Shown here piece after piece: positions 46,145-53,733 of a stretch of DNA of 64,000 nt (positions within the stretch are counted from its first letter, which is position 1; each line of letters begins with the position of its first letter). The stretch spans positions 3,100,001 to 3,164,000 of the forward strand of contig NZ_CP158375.1 of the NCBI RefSeq assembly GCF_041021955.1. The letters run 5' to 3'. Position numbers and translations under genes: made by a program. Source of the DNA: Caulobacter sp. 73W. Lineage in GTDB: Bacteria > Pseudomonadota > Alphaproteobacteria > Caulobacterales > Caulobacteraceae. The notes beneath the pieces were generated by a model that worked only from the letters and a program-made list of their open reading frames with translations, was not told the DNA's origin and did no database searches.

Positions 46145-47965
46145 ATGGACCGCAGAACCTTCCTCGCCACGGCCGCCGCCTCGGCCATCGCCGCGCCGGC
46201 CTTGGCCCAAATCAAGGGAGGCGCTGAGGATCAGCGGCTCCATGCGATGCTCGACAAGTTCTTCTACGACAGCGTCGACAAGAGCCCGACCCGCGCCACC
46301 TCGCTGGGCCTGGACAAGGGCGCCCGCGCCCATCTGAAGAGCGAGCTGGGCGACGCCTCCCTGGCGGACCGCGCCCGCCGTCTGGCCGACGCCAAGCAGC
46401 GCCTGGTCGATCTGAAGACCATCAACCGCACCGCGCTCAGCCCGTCGGCGGCCATCGACTACGACGTCATCGCCTACCAGAACGAAGTGCAGGTCACGGC
46501 CCTGTCGCGCGTTAAGTTCGGCGAAGGCGGCAGCGGCGGCTACTCGCCCTACGCCATCGACCAGCGCTCGGGCGCCTATCAGTCGGTGCCCGATTTCCTC
46601 GACAACCAGCATGGCGTCGCCAACGCCGCTGACGCCGACGCCTATGTCGCCCGCGTGAAGGCCTTCGCCACGGTTCTCGACCAGGAAACCGAGCGGATGA
46701 ACGCCGAGGCGGCGATGGGCGTCATCGCGCCGAACTTCATCCTCGCCACCACCCTGGACCAGATGCGCGCCCTGCGCGGTCAGGCGACCGCCGACACCGT
46801 GCTGGTCAAGTCCATCACCCGTCGCGCCAAGGCCGCTGGCCTGACCGCCGACTATGGCGCCCAGGTCGCGGGCGTGGTCGACGCCCAGGTGTGGCCAGCC
46901 CTGGATCGCCAGATCGCGGCGGTCGAGGCCCTGCGCGCCAAGGCGACCGACAAGACCGGCGCCTGGACGCTGCCGGCCGACCCCGGCTACTACGCCGGCG
47001 CCGTGGCGGCGGCCACGACCACCAACATGACCCCCGAAGAGGTCCACCAGCTGGGGCTGTCCCAGGCGGCCGAGATCACCGCCCGCATGGACGTGCTGCT
47101 CAAGGGCATGGGCCTGACCCAGGGTTCGGTGGCCGACCGCATGACCGAGCTCGGCAAGCGTCCGGATCAGCTTTATCCGAACACCGACGCCGGCAAGGAA
47201 GAGATGATCAAGGTCCTGAACGCCCAGATCGCGGCGCTCGACCCGCGTCTGCCCGAAGTGTTCGGCCGCCTGCCCAAGACCAAGGTCGAGGTGCGCCGCG
47301 TGCCGGTGAACATCCAGGACGGCGCGTCCAACGGCTACTACCAGCGCCCGACGCTGGACGGCTCGCGTCCCGGCGCCTTCTACATCAACCTGAAGGACAG
47401 CGCCGACTGGCCGAAGTTCAGCCTGGCGACCCTGACCTACCACGAGGCCAGCCCGGGCCATCACCTGCAGATCGGTCTGCAGATGGAGAACGCGGACGTG
47501 CCGCTGATCCGCCGCACCGGCGGCTTCTCGGCCTTCTCCGAGGGCTGGGCGCTCTACGCCGAACAGTTGGCCTACGAGATGGGCGTCTACAAAGGCGACC
47601 CGAACGGCGAGCTGGGCTACCTGCAGTCGTTCCTGTTCCGGGCCATCCGCCTGGTGGTCGACACCGGCATCCACCACAAGCGTTGGACCCGCGATCAGGC
47701 CACCGCCTACATGGTCGGGGCCACCGGCTACACCCACGGCCGCGTCCAGCGCGAGATCGACCGCTACTGCGTGTGGCCGGGCCAGGCGCTCAGCTACAAG
47801 GTCGGCCACACCTCGTGGGTGCGCATCCGTGAGGACGCCAAGGCCAAGCTGGGTTCGAAGTTCGACATCCGCCAGTTCCACGACGCGGCCCTGCTGTCGG
47901 GCCCGATGCCGCTGACGGTCCTGGAAAAGCAGATCAACGCCTACGTGGCGCGGACCAAGGCCTAG
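46145..47965 (+). CDS. DUF885-family putative exported metallopeptidase, paralog 4
   Basis: The 606-residue copy has a signal MDRRTFLATAAASAIAAPALAQ and the motif HEASPGHH with His433. It is the most divergent of the four: GYSEGW becomes AFSEGWALYAEQLAYEMG, and QLPKAPVEIRR becomes RLPKTKVEVRR. It lies 28 bases after paralog 3, and a strong hairpin terminator follows it. Confidence 0.87.
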   Translation: MDRRTFLATAAASAIAAPALAQIKGGAEDQRLHAMLDKFFYDSVDKSPTRATSLGLDKGARAHLKSELGDASLADRARRLADAKQRLVDLKTINRTALSPSAAIDYDVIAYQNEVQVTALSRVKFGEGGSGGYSPYAIDQRSGAYQSVPDFLDNQHGVANAADADAYVARVKAFATVLDQETERMNAEAAMGVIAPNFILATTLDQMRALRGQATADTVLVKSITRRAKAAGLTADYGAQVAGVVDAQVWPALDRQIAAVEALRAKATDKTGAWTLPADPGYYAGAVAAATTTNMTPEEVHQLGLSQAAEITARMDVLLKGMGLTQGSVADRMTELGKRPDQLYPNTDAGKEEMIKVLNAQIAALDPRLPEVFGRLPKTKVEVRRVPVNIQDGASNGYYQRPTLDGSRPGAFYINLKDSADWPKFSLATLTYHEASPGHHLQIGLQMENADVPLIRRTGGFSAFSEGWALYAEQLAYEMGVYKGDPNGELGYLQSFLFRAIRLVVDTGIHHKRWTRDQATAYMVGATGYTHGRVQREIDRYCVWPGQALSYKVGHTSWVRIREDAKAKLGSKFDIRQFHDAALLSGPMPLTVLEKQINAYVARTKA

Positions 47966-47975
47966 GCTCTTCGGT

Positions 47976-49331
47976 TCAGGCCAGCTTCAGCAAGGGCGGC
48001 GCCACCGGCGCCGCCCTTCGCATTTTAGGGGTCTCGGGACGCTCGGTGGGGCGGCCGTAGAGATAGCCCTGTGCGAAGTCGACGCCGGCGTGGCGGGCGG
48101 CTTCCTCGACGCCCCCGTTCTCGACCATGGCCGCGACGGTGCGCAGGCCCAGTTCGCTGAACGCCTGCACCAAATGGCGCACCAGCGCCGCCTCTTCGCG
48201 CCCGCCGGTAAGTTCGCGCACGTAGCGGCCGTCGATCTTGGCCAGGTCCAGTTGCAGGCGCTGCAGGTGGGCCATGGAGTTGGCTCCAGCCCCGAAGTCG
48301 CCCAGGCAGACCAGCGAACCCATGCCGCGCAGAACCTGGGCGTAGCGATCGGCCAGCACCATGTCGGTGATGGTGTTGCTCTCGGTCAGCTCGAAGATCA
48401 GCCGCCCGCGCGCGCTGTCGTGGCGGCGCAGCAGGCGCTCCACGTGCTGGGCGTAGGCCTCGTCGCACAAGGTGCGGCCGGTGACCTTCACCGCCAGGCG
48501 CAGCGTAGGGACGTCCGAGGCCAGGCGACGGATGGCCTGCTCGACCACGGCGTGGTCCAATTCCTCCATCAGCTCGAAGGCCTGGGCGGTGCGGATCATC
48601 TGCAGCGGGTCGGCGCCGTTGTCGAAGCGCACCAGGACTTCCTGGTGGTGCACGGTGTCGTCGGCCAGACGCACGACCGGCTGGAAGGCGAAGTTGAAGC
48701 GACGCTGGCTGACCGCCGCCGCCAGGGCCTCGGCCCGGGCCAGGGCGCGGTGCATGGCGCGGGTGTTGTGCGAAGCGGTCGCCTGGACGATCGGCTCGAC
48801 GATCTCGGTGGGCGGGGCCTCGACCGGGGGCGGGGTGATCATGTCCGGCGGCAGGTCGGTCATCACCGCCGGCGGCGTGGCGGGCGCGACCTCCACCGGC
48901 GCCTGGGGAGCCGGCTCGGGTGCGACGGCGGCGGGGGCGGGCTTGGGCGCATAGGGCGCGACGCTGACCGGCCCGGTCACGAAGCGCGGCAAGGCCGGCG
49001 CGGCGGTCACGGCGCAGCAGATGCGGCCGGCGTTCTCCGCCAGGCGGCGAGCCGACAGGCTGATCGGGCTGTCGGCGTCATGCGCCGGAGCCAGGACGAT
49101 GGGGCCGTGGCGTCCGCCGTCGGCCAGGCCGAGGAGGAAATGGTGCAGCCGATCCCGGTCCCGCGGGGCCAGCAGATCGTGCAGCAGCATGCCGGTGATC
49201 GGGTCGCCGTGGCCGAACAGTTCATGCTCCGCCCCGGCCACGAACGTGATGCGTCCGTAGTCGTCCAGCTCCAGGAGGAGGTCGGAACTGGCGAAGGCCA
49301 GTCCAAGCAGCCGGTAGGGGTCGAGGGTCAA
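47976..49331 (-). CDS. PAS-EAL domain protein with degenerate EAL active site
   Basis: I read 451 residues from a TTG start (49331). Residues about 10-70 look like a PAS fold (DLLLELDDYGRITFVAGAEHELFG). A Pro/Ala-rich linker follows to about residue 180, and the rest is an EAL fold. The active site is altered: EVLVRF instead of EALxR, LAVKVTG in place of the conserved Asn, LGDFG instead of DDFG, and AMVENG instead of AEGVE. ELTES, AKID and QGYLYGRP remain. It probably does not hydrolyse c-di-GMP and may act as a receptor or scaffold. Confidence 0.85.
   Translation of the reverse strand: MTLDPYRLLGLAFASSDLLLELDDYGRITFVAGAEHELFGHGDPITGMLLHDLLAPRDRDRLHHFLLGLADGGRHGPIVLAPAHDADSPISLSARRLAENAGRICCAVTAAPALPRFVTGPVSVAPYAPKPAPAAVAPEPAPQAPVEVAPATPPAVMTDLPPDMITPPPVEAPPTEIVEPIVQATASHNTRAMHRALARAEALAAAVSQRRFNFAFQPVVRLADDTVHHQEVLVRFDNGADPLQMIRTAQAFELMEELDHAVVEQAIRRLASDVPTLRLAVKVTGRTLCDEAYAQHVERLLRRHDSARGRLIFELTESNTITDMVLADRYAQVLRGMGSLVCLGDFGAGANSMAHLQRLQLDLAKIDGRYVRELTGGREEAALVRHLVQAFSELGLRTVAAMVENGGVEEAARHAGVDFAQGYLYGRPTERPETPKMRRAAPVAPPLLKLA
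47994..48016 (+). terminator. Terminator hairpin for DUF885 operon
   Basis: GGGCGGCGCC (47994-48003), loop ACC, GGCGCCGCCC (48007-48016) is a perfect ten-pair stem followed by TTCGCATTTT. It lies 29 bases after the stop of DUF885 paralog 4 and inside the last codons of the convergent EAL gene. Confidence 0.75.
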
Positions 49332-49429
49332 GGCGCGCGGCGGGTCCAGAATTGATCAGCCGACCCTGCATCGGTATGGTTAAGCAGAGGTTGTCGCGAC
49401 CGGCGGCAGGACGTCGCGGGCGGTAACCA

Positions 49430-49443
49430 TGCAACCGGTTGCA
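49430..49443. promoter_or_regulatory. Perfect palindrome TGCAACCGGTTGCA upstream of XRE-type regulator
   Basis: A 14-base perfect palindrome lies 41 bases before ATG 49484, in the gap between the EAL and regulator genes. Its size and position suit an autoregulatory operator for the helix-turn-helix protein. Confidence 0.5.
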
Positions 49444-49483
49444 CGTTGCCAAACGCCAAGCTTTTTGATGCATAGGGATCACT

Positions 49484-50581
49484 ATGGATCCGGCATCGTT
49501 CGCGGCGAAATTCGACCTCGTGCTGAAGGCGCTAAGCCTCAGCCGCGGCCGGCTCGCGGCCGATCTCGGCGTGGACAAGTCGGCGGTCAGCCGATGGGGC
49601 GGCGGCGTGGTCGCGCCCTCGGCCCACAACCTGATGCTGCTGACCGGCCTGGTGGCCTCGCGCAAGGAGGGGTTCACCCTGCTCGACTGGGAGCGCGACC
49701 TCGACAGCCTGGCCGCCCTGATGGGGGTTGAGCCGCCGTCGAGCGCTGGCTCGACGCCCGCGCCGCTGACCGGCGGCTCGTCGATCATGCCGCTGTTTCC
49801 GCAGATGCCGTTCGGGATCGAGGAGGCCTCGCGCCGCGAGATCGAACGCAAGGGCGCGTCCTACGAGGGCATCTGGCGGATCACCCGCCCGTCCTCGACC
49901 CAGCCTGGCATGTATGTGAAGGAGCACATGATGATCCGGCGCGAGGGCGAAGGCCTCGCCCTGCGGATCGTCGGCGGCGCGCACGAGACGCGGGGCCATA
50001 TCCTGATCCTCCAGGGCCAGCTCTACGGCGTGGCCGCCGACGCCCATGACGACTCCCTGCTGTTCGCCGTGTTCAACGGAACCAGCGCGCCGAAGGTCGA
50101 GCGGATCGAAGGCGTGATGGGCAGCGTCTCGGCCGACGCCTTCACCGCCGCCACCGCCATGGCCGCCATCTGCGAGCGGATGAGCGACCTGACCGACGAC
50201 GCCCAGGCCGACACCGCCCGGTTCGAGGCGCTGAAGACCCTGCCGATCATCTTCGCGCCGGACGACGTGCCAGCCGCCATGCGCCTGAAGCTGAAGGCGC
50301 CCCTGCGCTGCGTGGAGGCCGACCGCGAGGCCATCGCCGAGGCGGCCGTCATGCCGCCGCCCATGCCGCCGGTGATCGAGGGGGGGATGTCGATCCGACG
50401 CAGTTTCGCTTTGACTGGAACGACCTTTGCCACTTCCTGGCCGTGGCGCGCAGCGGCTCGACCCTGGGCGCGGCCAAGCAGCTTCGGGTCAGCCAGCCCA
50501 CGGTGGTGCGCCGCATCGCCACCCTGGAGGAAGCGTTGGGCTCGGCGCTCTTCGAGCGTCGCTCTTCCGGCTACGAGCTGA
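49484..50581 (+). CDS. XRE-type helix-turn-helix regulator (3' end doubtful)
   Basis: The N-terminal helix-turn-helix reads LSLSRGRLAADLGVDKSAVSRWGGGVVAPSAHNL (residues about 18-52). A linker and a C-terminal domain follow (GIWRITRPSSTQPGMYVKEHMMIRREGEGLALRIVGGAHETRGHILILQGQLYG). As given the frame runs on to 50581, but the last 60 codons are an out-of-frame reading of the LysR helix-turn-helix below. The true C-terminus is therefore near 50390-50415, unless a lost base makes this gene continuous with LysR. It could sense a ligand through the C-terminal domain. Confidence 0.7.
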   Translation: MDPASFAAKFDLVLKALSLSRGRLAADLGVDKSAVSRWGGGVVAPSAHNLMLLTGLVASRKEGFTLLDWERDLDSLAALMGVEPPSSAGSTPAPLTGGSSIMPLFPQMPFGIEEASRREIERKGASYEGIWRITRPSSTQPGMYVKEHMMIRREGEGLALRIVGGAHETRGHILILQGQLYGVAADAHDDSLLFAVFNGTSAPKVERIEGVMGSVSADAFTAATAMAAICERMSDLTDDAQADTARFEALKTLPIIFAPDDVPAAMRLKLKAPLRCVEADREAIAEAAVMPPPMPPVIEGGMSIRRSFALTGTTFATSWPWRAAARPWARPSSFGSASPRWCAASPPWRKRWARRSSSVALPATS

Positions 50582-51334
50582 CCGAGGTCGGGCGCGAGCT
50601 TCGCCCCCATGCCGAAAAGGTCGAGGCCGCGGTCATGGGCTTTGGCTACGCCAGCGCCGCGGCGGCGCGCGTTCAGACCCAGGTGATCCGCGTCACCGCG
50701 CCCGAGAACATGGCCAACCTGGTGATCCCGGCGATCATGCATGAGTTCCACAAGACCCATCCCAGCGTGCAGGTGCAGCTGATCACCGACGATCGGCGGC
50801 TGGACCTCAACAAGGGCGAGGCCGATGTCGCCTTGCGCGCCGGCTCGACCCCGGACGATCCGACCCTGATCGCCCGGCGCCTGCCGGACCTGGCCTGGGG
50901 CGTCTATTGCAGCCCGGTCTATGCCGCCCAGCACGGCGTGCCCGGCAGCGCCGAGGAAATGGGCGGCCACCTGCTGGTCGGGGGAGGGGATCATCCTGGG
51001 CCTGCCGGGGCTGCGCTGGCTGGACCAGATCGCGCCGAGCGGCCAGGTCGTCTGGCGCTGCAACACCCTGACCAACCTGTGCACCGCCGTCGCCGGAGGG
51101 CTGGGCGTCTCGGTCCTGCCCAGCCTGGCCGGAACGCAGGCGGGCCTCGTCCGCTGCTTCCCCGTGGCGGAGCTGAGCGCCGAGCTCTGGCTGGTCACCC
51201 GCGCCGAGCTTCGCGGCATGCCGCACGTCCGCGCCTTCATGGATTGTCTGGCCAACCACATGCGCCGGCTGCGGCCCTTGCTCAGCGGCGAGGGTGGCGG
51301 AGAGCTGGACGCGACGGCGATTCCGGCCGTCTAG
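50401..51334 (+). pseudogene. LysR-type transcriptional regulator, interrupted by frameshifts
   Basis: The LysR helix-turn-helix (FDWNDLCHFLAVARSGSTLGAAKQLRVSQPTVVRRIATLEEAL) begins near 50401 in a frame with no usable start codon upstream. The frame is lost at the G-run GTCGGGGGAGGGG (about 50978-50990), and the effector domain continues in another frame (GIILGLPGLRWLDQIAPSGQ, then GLGVSVLPSLAGTQAGLVRC) to the stop at 51334. Removing one G restores VGEGIILG. The gene is otherwise full length and well preserved, so the breaks are recent mutations or sequence errors. Confidence 0.8.
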
Positions 51335-51348
51335 CGCGTCACAGCTTG

Positions 51349-51368
51349 GCTATTCAATTTTGAATAGC
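51349..51368. terminator. Inverted repeat GCTATTCAA-TT-TTGAATAGC after LysR
   Basis: A nine-pair inverted repeat with a two-base centre lies 15 bases after the LysR stop and 95 bases before the GST start. It is AT-rich in a GC-rich setting. It may be a terminator for LysR or a LysR/TetR-type operator for the GST gene; the sequence does not decide. Confidence 0.45.
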
Positions 51369-51462
51369 GCTTGTGCAGGACTGTTGATTGATCGGCCTTC
51401 GCCACGCTTCTAGATGAGCGGCCCCGCAATATGGGCGCATCCGGCGCCCGACTGGCGCCGAC

Positions 51463-52170
51463 ATGAAACTGTACTACGACCCTCTATCGACCGAGTCGCG
51501 AGCCGTGCTGCTGTTCGCGCATGAGCATCGTCTGAAGTTCGACGAGGAAATCGTCAGCGTCTGGGACGGCGCGCACCTGTCCGACGTCTTCGCCGGCCTT
51601 AATCCCAACCGCACCCTGCCGTTGCTGGTGGATCGCAACCTGCGCCTGACGCAGGCCTCGACGATCCTCAAGTACCTGGCCGAACTGACGGGGTCGCAGA
51701 CCTATCCGCACAGCCTGCATCCGCGCATACTGGTCAACGAGCGGATGGACTGGTTCGTCGGCGGCCTGGCCCGCGACTTCCTGCATGGCTTTATCTATCC
51801 GCAGATGTTCCCGGCCTGCCGTTACGCGGCGGCCGAGCACCAGACGGCCCTGCGCCGCCATCTGGCGGCCTCGCATCGCTGGCTGTGCATTCTGGATCGC
51901 CACATCCTGGCGTCCTCCCCATATGTCTGCGGCGCGGACCTGACCATCGCCGACTATCTGGGCGCGACCTATGTCGGCGTGGGCGACTGGATCGGCTTCA
52001 GTCTGGCCGATTATCCCAACGTCGCCGCCTGGATGGACCGCATGCGCTCGCTGCAGGCGTGGTCGACATCCCATCACGAATTCGAAGCCGGTCTCATCGC
52101 GCGCTGGTCGCCCGAGATCGCCGAACGCCTTGCCGGCGCGCAGGCGGGTCTGGTTTCAGATCCAGTCTGA
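51463..52170 (+). CDS. Glutathione S-transferase family protein
   Basis: The 235-residue protein has an N-terminal thioredoxin fold (MKLYYDPLSTESRAVLLFAHEHRLKFDEEIV), a cis-Pro motif variant NRTLPLLVD, the glutathione contact TQASTILKYLAELTG, and a helical C-terminal domain (YVCGADLTIADYLGATYVG). It resembles theta/beta-type GSTs. The upstream LysR gene and the palindrome between them suggest regulated expression. Substrate unknown. Confidence 0.87.
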   Translation: MKLYYDPLSTESRAVLLFAHEHRLKFDEEIVSVWDGAHLSDVFAGLNPNRTLPLLVDRNLRLTQASTILKYLAELTGSQTYPHSLHPRILVNERMDWFVGGLARDFLHGFIYPQMFPACRYAAAEHQTALRRHLAASHRWLCILDRHILASSPYVCGADLTIADYLGATYVGVGDWIGFSLADYPNVAAWMDRMRSLQAWSTSHHEFEAGLIARWSPEIAERLAGAQAGLVSDPV

Positions 52171-52259
52171 GAGCCGGCAGCCCGGCGCCTCCCCTAAGGC
52201 GTCGGGCGCCCTCCTTCCATGCGTCAATTTCGGTCGTAGCAGGGCGTTCCGCCCAAAAA

Positions 52260-52274
52260 GAACATCTTGCGAAC
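52260..52274 (+). promoter_or_regulatory. LexA (SOS) box upstream of recA
   Basis: GAAC (52260-52263), seven bases, GAAC (52271-52274) is the alphaproteobacterial LexA operator. It lies about 105 bases before the recA start. A further GAAC at 52278-52281 does not have N7 spacing. Confidence 0.82.
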
Positions 52275-52379
52275 AAAGAACAAACCGTGCACGTTCGAGT
52301 CATGGATAGCCGGCGCTGACGCGGGGATCGCAGCAGGGCCGGTTGGGTTGGCGGAATCATGGAATAAGGGACGCCTGTG

Positions 52380-53454
52380 ATGAACCAAGCGGCGTTGAGG
52401 CTCGTGGCACGCGAAGAAGGCGATAAGCAAAAGGCTCTTGAGGCCGCCCTGGCTCAGATTGACCGGGCGTTCGGCAAGGGCTCGGTGATGAAGCTCGGCG
52501 ACAAGGGCAAGGTGGAGATGGAGTTGGTTTCGACCGGTTCTCTCGGCCTCGACATCGCCCTGGGCATCGGCGGTCTGCCCAAGGGGCGGATCATCGAGAT
52601 CTACGGCCCGGAAAGCTCGGGCAAGACGACTCTGGCCCTGCACGTGGTGGCCGAGGTTCAGAAGGCCGGCGGCACCGCCGCCTTCGTGGACGCCGAGCAT
52701 GCGCTCGACCCGTCCTACGCCCACAAGCTGAAGGTGAACCTGGACGAGCTGCTGGTTTCGCAGCCCGACACCGGCGAGCAGGCGCTCGAGATCACCGACA
52801 CGCTGGTGCGCTCCGGCGCGGTGGACGTGATCGTGGTCGAACTCGGTGGCGGCCCTGACGCCGCGCGCCGAAATCGAAGGCGAGATGGGCGACAGCCTGC
52901 CGGGCCTCCAGGCCCGTCTGATGAGCCAGGCCCTGCGCAAGCTCACCGCCTCGATCAACAAGGCCAAGACCCTGGTGATCTTCATCAACCAGATCCGCCA
53001 CAAGATCGGCGTCATGTACGGCTCGCCCGAGACGACCACCGGCGGCAACGCCCTGAAGTTCTACGCCTCGGTCCGCCTCGACATCCGCCGCACCGGCTCG
53101 GTGAAGGTCCGTGACGAGATCATCGGCAACAACGTCCGGGTGAAGGTGGTCAAGAACAAGGTCGCCCCGCCGTTCCGCGAAGTCGAGTTCGACATCATGT
53201 ACGGCGAGGGGATCTCCAAGCTGGGCGAGATCATCGACCTGGGCGTGAAGGCCGGGATCGTCGAGAAGTCCGGCTCCTGGTTCTCCTACAGCAGCCAGCG
53301 GATAGGGCAGGGGCGCGACAATGTGCGCGAGTTCCTGAAGAACAACCCCGACATCGCCGCCAGCATCGAAAAGGCCGTCCGCGCCTCGTCCTCCAAGATC
53401 GAGGAAGAGCTGCTGGTCGGCGGGCCCGACGCTCAGGAAGACACCGACGGCTAA
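52380..53454 (+). pseudogene. recA: Recombinase A, interrupted by a one-base insertion
   Basis: The sequence matches RecA along its full length: Walker [14 protein letters not shown]-type Walker [13 protein letters not shown] (L2 region FINQIR), ending [14 protein letters not shown]. One extra A at 52840/52841 (GTCGAACTCG instead of GTCGACTCG) breaks [19 protein letters not shown]. As written the product stops after 244 residues and lacks loop L2 and the C-terminal domain. Removing the base gives a normal 357-residue RecA. ATG 52380 is preferred, with AAGGGA upstream; GTG 52377 is next to it. No other lesion is seen, so a sequencing error is as likely as a real null. Confidence 0.93.
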
Positions 53455-53481
53455 GCCCTCGGGGCCGATCCTTCAAAGGCT

Positions 53482-53608
53482 CTCGCGAGGCGGTCTTCAC
53501 CGCCGGCGACCCCGCCAAACCCTCCGGCGCGTGACCCCCAACCGCGCCGCCTCGCGAGCCGAGGACGTTCGGACCTGCGCCCCAAGCGCCGGACCGGGCG
53601 TCCTTTTT
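53482..53608 (+). terminator. Terminator and long inverted repeat downstream of recA
   Basis: The 279-base gap between recA and alaS has no gene that I can see. It holds a 12-base perfect inverted repeat, CTCGCGAGGCGG (53482-53493) and CCGCCTCGCGAG (53547-53558). A smaller hairpin GGAC-CGGGC-GTCC (53591-53603) follows, directly before TTTTT (53604-53608), which looks like the recA terminator. Confidence 0.6.
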
Positions 53609-53733
53609 CGCGTTCCAGCGGCGCTCCCGCCCGCGGCCATGCCACGAATTTCCTTGGGAGATCAGGCGCGCTTGGCTAAGGAGCGCTGCACTTCCTATCT
53701 CCGCATTTCGCGCTTTCCAGACCCCGGACGACC

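Noticed and set aside
48090..49355. Plus-strand open frame opposite the EAL gene
   Set aside because: Composition is that of an antisense shadow, and the minus-strand frame has clear PAS and EAL features.
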